NCBI GenBank assembly: GCA_017632155.1
Contig: JAGBRZ010000151.1
Location: forward strand, 1-64,000
Origin: Clostridia bacterium
GTDB lineage: Bacteria > Bacillota_A > Clostridia > Oscillospirales > CAG-272
DNA length: 64,000 nucleotides
Direction of reading: 5' to 3'
Under the pieces are notes generated by a model. The model did not search any database and had not been told where the DNA came from. It saw only the letters and a program-made list of their open reading frames with translations. A program made the position numbers and the translations under genes. The first letter of the stretch is position 1, and the number at the start of each line of letters is the position of its first letter. Shown here piece after piece: positions 49,050 to 57,224 of this stretch.

Positions 49050-49504
49050 TTCATTTTCCTCCGGCAATACTCTGCAAGTAAAAGAGCCTCTGCAAAGCCG
49101 TCATGATCTTTCTTGCATCTCTCCGTCCGTTTAAGGTTTGCATTCGGAAACAATCGCTTGCAGACATCTATGGATGTATTCTTATCACTCGTCACGGAAA
49201 ACTCTTTCTTCCACTTCTGTGGGCGAACGAGAATGTATGGAATATCATATGCCGTTAATAATCCTTGTATAAATCCAAAGTTCTCTCCGAAGTTGAACAT
49301 AGACACAACTCCTTGCTTCGGGGCGGCTCCGACATGCTCCACGCAGCATCTAACATGATTCCATGGTTCTATCGGATACTTCGAAACAGTAATAAGTGCT
49401 TCCTTATAGCTATCAACATCGAACGGAATGAGGGAAATCGAATTGTCATTATTTATGATTGCCATTGCCCCGCTCTTTCCGGGATCGATTCCGATATGCG
49501 TCAT
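49046..49504 (-). CDS. RuvC-like Holliday junction resolvase
   Basis: 152 residues with RuvC/RNase H-fold acidic residues: D7 (GIDPGKSG), E55 (CCVEHVGA), and D132/D134 (DHDGFAEALLLAEY). It cuts four-way junctions before packaging, so branched DNA can be resolved. Four-base overlaps with both neighbours. Confidence 0.85.
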   Translation of the reverse strand: MTHIGIDPGKSGAMAIINNDNSISLIPFDVDSYKEALITVSKYPIEPWNHVRCCVEHVGAAPKQGVVSMFNFGENFGFIQGLLTAYDIPYILVRPQKWKKEFSVTSDKNTSIDVCKRLFPNANLKRTERCKKDHDGFAEALLLAEYCRRKMK

Positions 49505-49719
49505 TCTTCCCTCCTGTACGGTCCTGCCGTATTCGTGTACTTCTCGATGAATTCGATCATCTCTTTATCTTCAGGGAAGAATGGGTCTCTGTGTGTCTGT
49601 GCGTACCATTCCCCGAACATGTTGCTCATGAACTGCCCAAATCTCCAGTCCGGTATGTTTTTCTTCCAAGCTTTGGCAAGCCTTTCGCAAAAATCGTCTA
49701 TTCTCTCAGGGTTCCTCAT
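49501..49719 (-). CDS. 72-residue recurrent Clostridia phage protein
   Basis: MRNPERIDDFCERLAKAWKK start, then IPDWRFGQFMSNMFGE and DPFFPEDKEMIEFIEKY. This exact type of layout occurs, from memory, in many Clostridia phages next to replication genes. Function unknown. Confidence 0.65.
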   Translation of the reverse strand: MRNPERIDDFCERLAKAWKKNIPDWRFGQFMSNMFGEWYAQTHRDPFFPEDKEMIEFIEKYTNTAGPYRREE

Positions 49720-49740
49720 TCTCTTCCTCCAATAAACTCA

Positions 49741-50589
49741 TTACAATTCGTCAATATTGAATCCGATGTCTTTAATGGCAGAATGGCTCTTCCCTTCTTC
49801 CTGATAGTTTTTGAGAGTGTTTCTGCCTTTATCTGACTCCTTTGGTTTCTTTTTCGACCATGTTTGCAACTTTTGCTTCCAGTTCTTCACTGGCTTACCT
49901 TCACTGTCCATCCATGTTCTTCCAGCGTAGTCAGGAGTGGTGAAGTAATCATAAAAGGTTTCAGGATCAACATTCAGATTTTTTTCTTCCACATACTTTT
50001 TGACTTCATCAAGTGTCGGTGGTACGAATATTTTTCCTTTTTTCCCCTTCTTGTCACTCTCTTCCCCCTGTAAAGGGGGAATAAAAGGGGGAATAATATC
50101 TATATCTTTCTCTATCTCTTTCTCTACGTTTGCGTTTTGTTGGCAAAGTGTTGGAGATGTGTTGGAATCCAACGCTTTTTGTTGATTATCGTTTAATAAC
50201 GTTGAGTCTTTTAGTGCATCTTTGCGATTTTTCCAATCTCGCCATCTTTGAGTTCCTGCCGTTTCACTACCAGTGTTCTCCGCAACATATGGTAGAAAAT
50301 AATGCACATTGTCAGAGCATTCGCACAGATCGTATGCAAGGAGAAATGACAGGACCATCCTCACATCATCCGGCTCTTCATCAATATCGAGAGCGAGTTC
50401 CTCCGGAAAATCCTGTTCGACTCCTTTATATTGAAGTACGCCACCCGTTTTTAATGCTTTAAGCTGCATTTTGAGATAAATGATTACATAGGTATCTCCA
50501 CCTGCCATCTTTCTTAGCTTCTTTATCCGTACACTGTTGAAGAAATCATCTCGAAACTTCAACCAGTAATACCGTTTCTCGTTACTCAT
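49741..50589 (-). CDS. phage replisome organiser (DnaD-type N-terminal domain)
   Basis: 282 residues. Residues 1-115 match the phage replisome organiser N-terminal winged-helix domain (YWLKFRDDFFNSVRIKKLRKMAGG, YVIIYLKMQLKALKTGG). After a charged linker, about 185-235 hold a DnaD-like end (DEVKKYVEEKNLNVDPETFYDYF, WKQKLQTWSKK). It probably melts or marks the phage origin and recruits the host helicase loader. Confidence 0.8.
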   Translation of the reverse strand: MSNEKRYYWLKFRDDFFNSVRIKKLRKMAGGDTYVIIYLKMQLKALKTGGVLQYKGVEQDFPEELALDIDEEPDDVRMVLSFLLAYDLCECSDNVHYFLPYVAENTGSETAGTQRWRDWKNRKDALKDSTLLNDNQQKALDSNTSPTLCQQNANVEKEIEKDIDIIPPFIPPLQGEESDKKGKKGKIFVPPTLDEVKKYVEEKNLNVDPETFYDYFTTPDYAGRTWMDSEGKPVKNWKQKLQTWSKKKPKESDKGRNTLKNYQEEGKSHSAIKDIGFNIDEL

Positions 50590-51121
50590 CTCTTTCTCCC
50601 TTCAAAAACTTTTCCAAGGCTGCCTGACCTGGAACTACTTCGCCTGTGTTCATATCCATGTACTGCGAGATCATTTCTGCTGTCTGCCGTTCTATTATGG
50701 CGTTCTTCCTCGCACAGAATTCCCTTCCGTCAGCTGAGTAAGGAGGAATGACCATATGCGCATCAACAATAAAATGCGGAAAACCCTTTATTTTGCTATA
50801 CTTGGAGTCATATCTTAGTACGCCAAGAAACATGATTGGATCACCCTGTAAAAGGTACTGGCATCCCTCCGCGTATACTCCGGAAATATCAACTCTAATA
50901 TCCCTGCGCTGCGTACCTTTTCCGCCCAGCCATAACCAGCAGCGAACATAGAAAACCTTATTCCCCCGTATATCCTTATAGAACTTTGCAGGATCATGCG
51001 TCAGCTCGCCCCACCCCCAACAGAGGGATCGAACATTCATGTATGATGGAAGTGTCGAAAGCTCGTTGATGTCCGTCCAAACGAATGAAAGGGTCTTCGG
51101 ACTTAATGTCAAAATAGGCAT
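50582..51121 (-). CDS. unknown replication-cluster protein, possible OB fold
   Basis: 179 residues. The middle (about residues 50-125) alternates strands like an SSB OB fold: NKVFYVRCWLWLGGKGTQRRDI, GDPIMFLGVLRYDSKYSKIKG, FIVDAHMVI. Acidic end. If correct it would be a third ssDNA-binding protein in this genome. Based on pattern only. Confidence 0.45.
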   Translation of the reverse strand: MPILTLSPKTLSFVWTDINELSTLPSYMNVRSLCWGWGELTHDPAKFYKDIRGNKVFYVRCWLWLGGKGTQRRDIRVDISGVYAEGCQYLLQGDPIMFLGVLRYDSKYSKIKGFPHFIVDAHMVIPPYSADGREFCARKNAIIERQTAEMISQYMDMNTGEVVPGQAALEKFLKGERDE

Positions 51122-51125
51122 TGGG

Positions 51126-51359
51126 TTACTCCGAACTGGGCGTTACTCTCATGACAGACTCGATTTTAACCTTTCCAGGTTCTGCTCCAATCAGATCAGC
51201 TATCTTTAACGCCTCGTCTGAGGCTGTCAGAAAGGCTTTATTCCAACTTTCAGCCATGATGGTATACTTTATCTTCTGAGGCTCAAATGAGCCGTCTAAC
51301 ACGAACACAACGCGCCAAGGGTGCATAACAACATTTATACGCGGCTGTTTATTCGGCAT
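51126..51359 (-). CDS. unknown 77-residue protein
   Basis: ATG at 51359 has GGAGGG nine bases upstream and overlaps the sigma-like gene by 11 bases. Beta-rich (NVVMHPWRVVFVLDGS, KIKYTIMAES), with a helical end. No family recognised. Confidence 0.5.
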   Translation of the reverse strand: MPNKQPRINVVMHPWRVVFVLDGSFEPQKIKYTIMAESWNKAFLTASDEALKIADLIGAEPGKVKIESVMRVTPSSE

Positions 51360-52047
51360 TAGGTACATCCCTCCTCTTTTTATACCCTCTTCTCTTCCTG
51401 TCTATTTCTCCGTTTATGATCTGCTTAAGGGAATCCTTTGCCAATCGTAGAGCTTGGTTTACGTTTTGTTTTGTTGTTCCCAGGTCTTTCGCAACATCTG
51501 ATTGGCGTTCGCCTTCCAGGTAACATCTTTCTACAACAAGCCGCTGCAATGGTGTAAGTCTTGAGAGAAGATCATCTACATAGATATCGCCTACCACAGA
51601 ATCTTCAAAATAGCCAGAAGAGAACCTGCTTGTTTCCGCAATAGGTGTTAATCTTGTATTATTTGCCACACTCTGAGACTTTCTCATTGGGGATAAAGTG
51701 TTATTCTCACTGATGTATTTATCTCTTTTGTTGGCATACTGCTTAATGGCGTTGTTGACTCGCATGAAGAACCCGTTGTGGAAGAATGTTTTGAAGTTAC
51801 AGCCTCCGTCAGGTTTCCACTTGCTTACCGCATACATCAGGGCAGCTTCAGAAGCATCTTGGATAACATGCGATGGAATTATTTCATTGCACCTTTTTCT
51901 CCTGTTTATCTCCGTATCAGCGTACTTCATCGCGTATGGATGCCATTCAGCTATCATGCTCCTTTGGGCTTCAGTGAATGGATCAAGGCCCTTAAACCAT
52001 TCCCCTCTCTCTACTGAGCCTCTTTTGCCTTTTACTTTTTCTTCCAT
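51349..52047 (-). CDS. sigma-70-like factor
   Basis: 232 residues. Residues about 60-115 resemble sigma region 2 (VIQDASEAALMYAVSKWKPDGGCNFKTFFHNGFFMRVNNAIKQY region). About 160-210 are region 4 (LTPLQRLVVERCYLEGERQSDVAKDLGTTKQNVNQALRLAK), a clear HTH. Basic end. It could redirect host RNA polymerase to late promoters. Position in the middle of the replication operon supports a middle/late switch. Confidence 0.8.
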   Translation of the reverse strand: MEEKVKGKRGSVERGEWFKGLDPFTEAQRSMIAEWHPYAMKYADTEINRRKRCNEIIPSHVIQDASEAALMYAVSKWKPDGGCNFKTFFHNGFFMRVNNAIKQYANKRDKYISENNTLSPMRKSQSVANNTRLTPIAETSRFSSGYFEDSVVGDIYVDDLLSRLTPLQRLVVERCYLEGERQSDVAKDLGTTKQNVNQALRLAKDSLKQIINGEIDRKRRGYKKRRDVPNAE

Positions 52048-52769
52048 CTCAAAATCTCACATAATCTGTCATCAAGTCTTATTCCGTGCAGGTGGTACTT
52101 CTCATCAAAAGTCTTCTGACCAATCGATCCGACTTCATTGTGATGCTCGCGGCACAACGGTTCCACGATCTGGCCCAGGTGTCCTATCTTTGAACGGTTC
52201 CTGCCGGAGCCGACAGTTTCCACTTCATGGATATCGGCTTTCCGTCCGCATATCGCACACCGCCTGTTCGCCACACATGCGTAAACATATCTGTCTATGT
52301 CCTCGCATCTGTTCAGGAGCGTGTCCATGCATGGGATCGCATTCTCAATACACAGGTTTACCAACCAATCAATGAATTCTGATACAAGCTCCCTCGTGGC
52401 ACAGTTTTCGTTATTGGGAGAGAGCGAGAAAAGGTCTATGCCATTCAGACGGCAGTAATTATCGGTCAACACGAACCTAACACTTTCATCATCTGCCGTA
52501 TCCATAAGGTACTGGAGTTTTAACGCACAGAGCGTAGACCTTATCTCGTTGCGTGTGGTCTCCCCTGAGATAAACGCCGTTATGTCTCGCATGAGAGCGA
52601 AAACCTTCCTTCGCTGCTCCGGCGTTATCATCCTGCCGTCAATCAGGGTCAGTTCAACATCAGCTTCCGTGACTTCCTTTTCTGCTAAATGTTCGATACC
52701 TCCGATGTGTGGGACGGCAATATACAGGGTATCCGTGTCAGCATCGTAGTCAGTTATATATCCCTTCAC
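52032..52769 (-). CDS. putative HNHc nuclease
   Basis: 245 residues. Residues 1-150 are a beta/helical front domain. About 168-230 have CAICG, a basic DIHEVETVGSGRNRSK (first His of the HNH), then LCREHHNEVGSIG (second His pair), matching the phage putative HNHc nuclease family found next to RecT/DUF1351 genes. Likely acts in recombination. Confidence 0.75.
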   Translation of the reverse strand: MKGYITDYDADTDTLYIAVPHIGGIEHLAEKEVTEADVELTLIDGRMITPEQRRKVFALMRDITAFISGETTRNEIRSTLCALKLQYLMDTADDESVRFVLTDNYCRLNGIDLFSLSPNNENCATRELVSEFIDWLVNLCIENAIPCMDTLLNRCEDIDRYVYACVANRRCAICGRKADIHEVETVGSGRNRSKIGHLGQIVEPLCREHHNEVGSIGQKTFDEKYHLHGIRLDDRLCEILRWKKK

Positions 52770-52787
52770 GGATACCCCTCCTATCTC

Positions 52788-53699
52788 TTACTTAAATGGG
52801 TCTGCGTTATCAATGACAGGTTCAGCTTTATCTGATGCAGGTTCGATTACGATTTCGGCTTCAGGGTTATCGACATACTCGACACCGTTCGCCTTTCCGT
52901 CCTTTACGAGACCAACGCCTTGGTCATACTCAAGTGCCTGTTGCATTTCGATGGACATGATGCCCCATTTTGAAATAAGCTGTCGGAGCATCGTCTTTAG
53001 GGCCATTGAATCGAAATCCTTATACCAGAAGGAACTGTACTTCCATTGGTCACTCGGAGGAATCTTGCCAGCTTTCAGGTCTTCGTAAGACTTCTTGCTA
53101 AATGCCTTTGAATATTGGTCAGCATGATTGAGCATCTTCTTGTAAGACCAGTAGATTGCCTTGCGGAATCCGTTCGTATACTCAAACATGGCGTAGTATC
53201 CCATCGTAGGAGTGTTCTCACGGACTTCATCATCCTCAATGAGGTTGACTTCGATTTCCTCGGTCATCGGGTCGAAGCTGATAAGTTCCCCTTCCTTGAT
53301 GGGAAGGACATTGATCTTGCGATACTGTCCGCTTCTGATTGCTAATTGGATATAACCCTTGTAACCAAGCTGGAACTGGGCAACCTTGCATCCCCTCTTT
53401 TTGTCATCGTAGGGGACCATGTAGAACTGCCCCAACTGAGGGGAAGGACTCAGGTTAAGCGCCTCACCAAGAAGTCCGGCGGACAGGATCGTGGCTGCAT
53501 CACACTCCTGAAGGGTGGGGTTCACGCTCACTGCCGAAGTGATGTTGGCGATAAACCTTGATGCCCTCTTCGGATCGTTCAGAGTGTTGTTGATTAGGTT
53601 CTTATAAGCGTCACTCTGAATGGCAACAGAGAATTTCGGCTTCTGTTTCTGTGCCAATGAGTTTGACGGGGACTGCGTTGCAACTGCGGTTTTTGCCAT
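52788..53699 (-). CDS. recT: RecT-type single-strand annealing protein
   Basis: 303 residues with the RecT signature order: NPKRASRFIANITSAVSVNPTLQECDA, SILSAGLLGEALNLSPSPQLGQFYMVPYD, KVAQFQLGYKGYIQLAIRSGQYRKI, then a conserved DxWKYSSFWYKDFDSMALKTMLRQL end. It anneals complementary single strands, working with the YqaJ exonuclease at 54903-55559. Confidence 0.9.
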   Translation of the reverse strand: MAKTAVATQSPSNSLAQKQKPKFSVAIQSDAYKNLINNTLNDPKRASRFIANITSAVSVNPTLQECDAATILSAGLLGEALNLSPSPQLGQFYMVPYDDKKRGCKVAQFQLGYKGYIQLAIRSGQYRKINVLPIKEGELISFDPMTEEIEVNLIEDDEVRENTPTMGYYAMFEYTNGFRKAIYWSYKKMLNHADQYSKAFSKKSYEDLKAGKIPPSDQWKYSSFWYKDFDSMALKTMLRQLISKWGIMSIEMQQALEYDQGVGLVKDGKANGVEYVDNPEAEIVIEPASDKAEPVIDNADPFK

Positions 53700-53795
53700 G
53701 TTTTCCTCCTGATTGCTAATATTTGAGTAATAGAAACCAATACTTGCTTGAAATTAGCAAAATATGATCACTATTTAGATGATTACTTGCGATGC

Positions 53796-54032
53796 TTAGT
53801 TAGACTTGCGGTCTATGCCTTTAGGCATGTACGCCCACCCTCTGATATCCATCTCCGACACGAATCCACCGTACATCGGATGGACAATGTTCCATGTTCC
53901 CTCTCCATTGATTGTCATGTAGTATGCCTCATGAACTGTCGGGTCGGGGGTAGAAGACGGAACGTAGATAAGAATTGGAACGTATTCGTCAGGTTTGTCG
54001 GTTGTCGATTTCCACTCTATGACTTCAATCAT
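53796..54032 (-). CDS. small DUF551-like protein
   Basis: 78 residues, layout IEWKSTTDKPDEYVPILIYVPSST ... GWAYMPKGI, close to the DUF551 form WxxxxxxPPxGxxVLVxx ... WMPxP that is better preserved at 63326-63631. Four-base overlap with the DUF1351 gene. Function unknown. Confidence 0.55.
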   Translation of the reverse strand: MIEVIEWKSTTDKPDEYVPILIYVPSSTPDPTVHEAYYMTINGEGTWNIVHPMYGGFVSEMDIRGWAYMPKGIDRKSN

Positions 54033-54880
54033 TTTACGCTACCGTACCTAATTCCGTTCTCTCTGAGGAAGCTCCCAAGAGCGAACTTCTGCTCCTCGTT
54101 CACCTCTACCCAGAATTTGATGATCTGCAACGGCTCCGGCGTGTCAACAACGAATTCTTCCTTTGCTGTTTCCTCTGCCAATTTCTGCTCTTCTTCACGC
54201 CATGCCTTGTCATCGGCTTCGGCCTTTGCTTTTTCCGCTTCAAGCCTTGCCTGTTCCGCCTTTGCTCTCTCTTCGTATGCGGTAAGGACATTGTGCTGCT
54301 TCATGACTTCCACGATATTGAGAGTGTGAAACAGCATATTCAGCAATGATGCTTCGTGGGATGTCTTCAGACCCTTGATGGTTTCTATGTTGTCTCGCAG
54401 GTCATTCGCCAGGGCAGCTATCTCTTCTTCGATGTCGGACATCTTGTAGCCTTTGTTCAGCCACTTGGGATTATAGATGGTTTCGAAGTCTACATCCCTT
54501 GTCAGCTCACCGAAAGCCAATGCGTAGAATGTCTCGATCTTCTTACGCTTCTCGTCCTCGACACGCTTCTCAAAAGCCTTTACCTGCGAGTCGATGTTCA
54601 TCTCGGCTTCCTGAATGTCGGACAGGATATCCTTTATCTTCGCCTCAAACTCCATGTACGGAGCGTTATACTCCTTCTTCACGGCTTTACGGCGGTCATC
54701 AATCGCCTTTTCCAGTTTGCGAAGGTTAGCCAGATCGGTCTTTGCCATAGGGATGGAGTCCTCTTCCACGATAAGACCCTTGTAAGGCTTCGTGCGTTCA
54801 GCTACTTCCTTCTTCAGCTCCTCGTAGTTGAATTGAACAGGAGCAACTTTGATTTCGCTTAATTTCAGTTCCAGTGCCAT
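54029..54880 (-). CDS. DUF1351 protein
   Basis: 283 residues. ELKLSEIKVAPVQFNYEELKKEVAERTKPYKGL start and the long helix (KTDLANLRKLEKAIDDRRKAVKKEYNAPYMEFE) identify the DUF1351 family, which is almost always beside RecT in Firmicutes phages. C-terminal coiled coil (AYEERAKAEQARLEAEKAKAEAD) and a final small domain. Probably helps RecT/YqaJ recombination. Confidence 0.8.
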   Translation of the reverse strand: MALELKLSEIKVAPVQFNYEELKKEVAERTKPYKGLIVEEDSIPMAKTDLANLRKLEKAIDDRRKAVKKEYNAPYMEFEAKIKDILSDIQEAEMNIDSQVKAFEKRVEDEKRKKIETFYALAFGELTRDVDFETIYNPKWLNKGYKMSDIEEEIAALANDLRDNIETIKGLKTSHEASLLNMLFHTLNIVEVMKQHNVLTAYEERAKAEQARLEAEKAKAEADDKAWREEEQKLAEETAKEEFVVDTPEPLQIIKFWVEVNEEQKFALGSFLRENGIRYGSVK

Positions 54881-54902
54881 TTTAAAATCAATCCTTTCTT
54901 AG

Positions 54903-55559
54903 TTAAATAAGCGGAAGCTTTTCCGCCGGCTCTTCGTTTCTCTCAACGTAGCCCCAGAAGTCCGTCTCTTGCCTCACGAGGTCAGCTATGTCATCTTCCC
55001 GATCTGCACGGTCAAAGTAGAACTCTCGGTAAATCCATTCCGTCTGTCCACGAAGAAGAACTACCAGCCAAACATAGTCCCAACCCGTAGCCGCCAACTG
55101 GTGCAGAATCTGAATGTAGTAATTCTGCGGGATTTTTCCGTTCCACTTGTCCCAATCGGCCTTTGTTCTCGGCGTAGCCGTCTTGCATTCCAAGATTCCA
55201 TTTGTGGCTCCAAATCGAATGGGAGAATCTGTCGTGCATTCGCCATCCAAGGTGCATCGGAGAAACGGCAGAGAATCTTGATAGAGTATGTCATACTGGT
55301 GATAGTCAACACTGATCTCTGGATGATTCAGTTTAAACAAATCCCTAACAACAGGTTCTGCTCTGACTCCAAAGTCCACGGCCTCGTTTCCGATAAGTTC
55401 CTTTGGAACTCTCTTCCCAGTAAGAATTTCCCACAGTTCTACATTCGTTTGGTAAGGGTTCTGGCCTATAGCAGAGGCAGCCGATGAGGCTCCTATGCCC
55501 CTGGTTCTGTTACGAACCCATGTGTCTCGATCTTCGTAATGCTCAATTACCAGGCTCAT
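54903..55559 (-). CDS. YqaJ-type viral recombinase exonuclease
   Basis: 218 residues from the ATG after GGGAGTGTGCTG. Lambda-exonuclease-like fold: GIGASSAASAIGQNPYQT, Glu/Asp motif in RCTLDGE and LECKTAT (metal-binding D-ExK), then YYIQILHQLAATGWDYVWLVVLL. It digests one strand from double-strand ends, feeding RecT. Confidence 0.85.
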   Translation of the reverse strand: MSLVIEHYEDRDTWVRNRTRGIGASSAASAIGQNPYQTNVELWEILTGKRVPKELIGNEAVDFGVRAEPVVRDLFKLNHPEISVDYHQYDILYQDSLPFLRCTLDGECTTDSPIRFGATNGILECKTATPRTKADWDKWNGKIPQNYYIQILHQLAATGWDYVWLVVLLRGQTEWIYREFYFDRADREDDIADLVRQETDFWGYVERNEEPAEKLPLI

Positions 55560-55571
55560 CAGCACACTCCC

Positions 55572-55715
55572 TTACATATCGTCCAAGTATTTCACAGATA
55601 AGCACACACTGCATCCGACTACTTCTCCCCACTCGTCCACGTACAACCATTCAGGCGGATTTCCGCATATCGGACAAACGGGTTCTTCGTTGTTTTCCTG
55701 GAAAACAGGCTCCAT
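55572..55715 (-). CDS. zinc-ribbon small protein
   Basis: 47 residues if the ATG at 55715 (GAGG five bases upstream) is used; an ATG at 55754 would add 13. CPICG and GCSVC knuckles around WLYVDEWGEVVG, a recurrent ribbon in Clostridia phages. Function unknown. Confidence 0.55.
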   Translation of the reverse strand: MEPVFQENNEEPVCPICGNPPEWLYVDEWGEVVGCSVCLSVKYLDDM

Positions 55716-55759
55716 GTCCACCTCATGTGAGGAAAAATTTCTTAGTAGCGGCATATTAT

Positions 55760-55921
55760 CTACCCAAGTTCTGAATATCTTACTGCACTTCTAAACCCGG
55801 CTTCGTAAATCTCGTTTCGAATCCTCTTAACTTCTTCCGGATCAGGTTTTTTCTTCGAAAGCTCTGCTGCTAATTCTCGGCGGAGCTTTGCGGCTTTTTC
55901 TTTGTCTTGAAGGATTATCAT
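55760..55921 (-). CDS. 53-residue helical basic protein
   Basis: GGAG eight bases before ATG; the start overlaps the stop of the upstream gene. Helices KEKAAKLRRELAAELSKK and DPEEVKRIRNEIYEAG. No family recognised. Confidence 0.5.
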   Translation of the reverse strand: MIILQDKEKAAKLRRELAAELSKKKPDPEEVKRIRNEIYEAGFRSAVRYSELG

Positions 55922-56277
55922 TATACGATCTCCTTTGGAATAAACTTACCTGCTTCAGCGGATGCAAGGGTCTGTTCCAAGTTCTGACAGTGGGCTTCCA
56001 ATACATCGTACTTCCTCTTGAGGATGAAGTATTGTTCTTTCCATGCTCCGTCCTGCTCCATGACCAATGTCATCACATGCCCCAAGTTCTTCGTTACCCT
56101 GATGCGCTCTTTGGCGTTTTCCGCTTCCTTCTTCCTTCGGTCCTCGGCGTACTTCCATCTGAGGATTAACCATATCCCACAAAGAATAACGATCCCGAAC
56201 AGCAACCATCCGCCGATTTTCAGTGTTAGGATTCTCTCCTTGGCCTCCTGCGCCGTAAGCCATACAGGATCGCCCAT
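55921..56277 (-). CDS. single-pass membrane protein with coiled coil
   Basis: 118 residues. About 18-41 are hydrophobic (LKIGGWLLFGIVILCGIWLILR), followed by a charged helix (YAEDRRKKEAENAKERI) and a C-terminal coiled coil. Probably an inner-membrane protein of the early operon; function unknown. Confidence 0.55.
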   Translation of the reverse strand: MGDPVWLTAQEAKERILTLKIGGWLLFGIVILCGIWLILRWKYAEDRRKKEAENAKERIRVTKNLGHVMTLVMEQDGAWKEQYFILKRKYDVLEAHCQNLEQTLASAEAGKFIPKEIV

Positions 56278-56492
56278 CAGGATGCCCTCCTGTATCTCGT
56301 GTACCGGACCGTCTCTCCTGACTCGTTCTCGTACACTTCGGTGCTTCTGTCTATTTTCGTTCCTTTTGCTTCGATATCGTGAATTCTCGCCGCCAATCGT
56401 GTGATATTGTATTCACGGAAAGCTTCCAACGATGAGATGCTTCCGTATTTGTCGATGTGATCAATAATCGTGTCGCATTGTGATTTCCTCAT
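56277..56492 (-). CDS. small helix-turn-helix protein
   Basis: 71 residues from the ATG after AGGAGGAATCTG. The pattern IDHIDKYGSISSLEAFREYNITRLAARIHDIEAKG matches the small winged-helix phage protein with 'SITPLEAL ... RLAARIHDL'. It probably binds DNA as an early regulator. One-base overlap with the Cro-like gene. Confidence 0.65.
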   Translation of the reverse strand: MRKSQCDTIIDHIDKYGSISSLEAFREYNITRLAARIHDIEAKGTKIDRSTEVYENESGETVRYTRYRRAS

Positions 56493-56698
56493 CAGATTCC
56501 TCCTAATAACTCGATCAAACTCAGTTCGCATTCATTGCAGACCTTTTTGACTTCTTCCAAGGTAAAGTCTCCAGGTTTCTGGAATCTTCGATATAGATTC
56601 CTCTCGCTCATTCCAAGCGATGCCGCCATTTGTTTCATAGAGATATCCAGCATACGCATATGGCGCAGGATATTTGCCGGAACAGCTTCAAAATTCAT
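56492..56698 (-). CDS. Cro-like repressor (XRE-type HTH)
   Basis: 68 residues, a single HTH domain (SMKQMAASLGMSERNLYRRFQKPGDFTLEEVKKVCNECE region). First gene after the leftward promoter 56817-56845. Expected to bind the shared operators and turn down the lysogeny promoter, as Cro does. AGGAGGT precedes the ATG. Confidence 0.75.
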   Translation of the reverse strand: MNFEAVPANILRHMRMLDISMKQMAASLGMSERNLYRRFQKPGDFTLEEVKKVCNECELSLIELLGGI

Positions 56699-56717
56699 TT
56701 TTACCTCCTTAACATTC

Positions 56718-56746
56718 TTGACATATTTGGCAGGAGGTGGTATAGT
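56718..56746 (+). promoter_or_regulatory. promoter for the repressor genes (lysogeny promoter)
   Basis: TTGACA at 56718-56723, 17-base spacer, TATAGT at 56741-56746; start near 56753, about 135 bases before the first repressor. The spacer and downstream bases form an interrupted inverted repeat: GGCAGGA-GG-TGGTAT (56730-56743) against ATACCGTCCTGCC (56765-56777). Confidence 0.75.
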
Positions 56747-56816
56747 TTATATGCATCTATAGACATACCGTCCTGCCGATCGGGTGGAAAACGTTTATTT
56801 CGACCCTTCGTGGGAT

Positions 56817-56845
56817 AGTATATCGCAAGACTTTGCGATTGTCAA
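56817..56845 (-). promoter_or_regulatory. leftward promoter for cro-like gene and replication operon
   Basis: Reading leftward: TTGACA at 56845-56840, 17-base spacer, TATACT at 56822-56817. Near-consensus. The whole spacer is a dyad (see operator). Start near 56810, so the 5' leader of the Cro-like gene is about 110 bases. Confidence 0.8.
56822..56839. promoter_or_regulatory. operator dyad ATCGCAA-GACT-TTGCGAT
   Basis: Seven-base perfect inverted repeat with a four-base centre, filling the spacer between the -35 and -10 boxes of the leftward promoter. This is the best candidate site for the repressor or Cro-like dimers. Confidence 0.7.
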
Positions 56846-56888
56846 TAGTTTATTCTGATATATTTGGCATTATTTTGTGGAGGTGTTT

Positions 56889-57224
56889 ATGTACGAAAGA
56901 ATATTGAATGAAATGTCAATTAAAGGAATTCGTTTTATCGCTGATTTAGAGAGAAAAGCAGGTGTTTCTCCAGGAACGGTAAGAAACATTAGGTATGGTC
57001 ATACACCAACATCTGGAAACCTTGTTAAGATTGCAGAAGCACTCGATGTTTCAGTGCAATTCCTTTTGACAGGAGAAACAGACACAGCAGAAGCCGAAGA
57101 GTCTTCCGAAATAACGATGAAACGAAAGAAAATCTATTCTATACTTGAAGGACTTTCGCCGGAGCAGTTTGAAAACGCAATACACTACTTAACATATCTG
57201 AAGAGCATGGAGGCTAAAAAATGA
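56889..57224 (+). CDS. CI-like repressor 1 (XRE HTH)
   Basis: 111 residues from the ATG after GGAGGTGTTT. Residues 1-65 are the HTH (IKGIRFIADLERKAGVSPGTVRNIRYGHTPTSGNLVKIAEALDVSVQFLLTG region). The C-terminal 45 residues are acidic and helical, with no RecA-sensitive protease (S24) domain. It overlaps repressor 2 by four bases. Confidence 0.8.
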   Translation: MYERILNEMSIKGIRFIADLERKAGVSPGTVRNIRYGHTPTSGNLVKIAEALDVSVQFLLTGETDTAEAEESSEITMKRKKIYSILEGLSPEQFENAIHYLTYLKSMEAKK

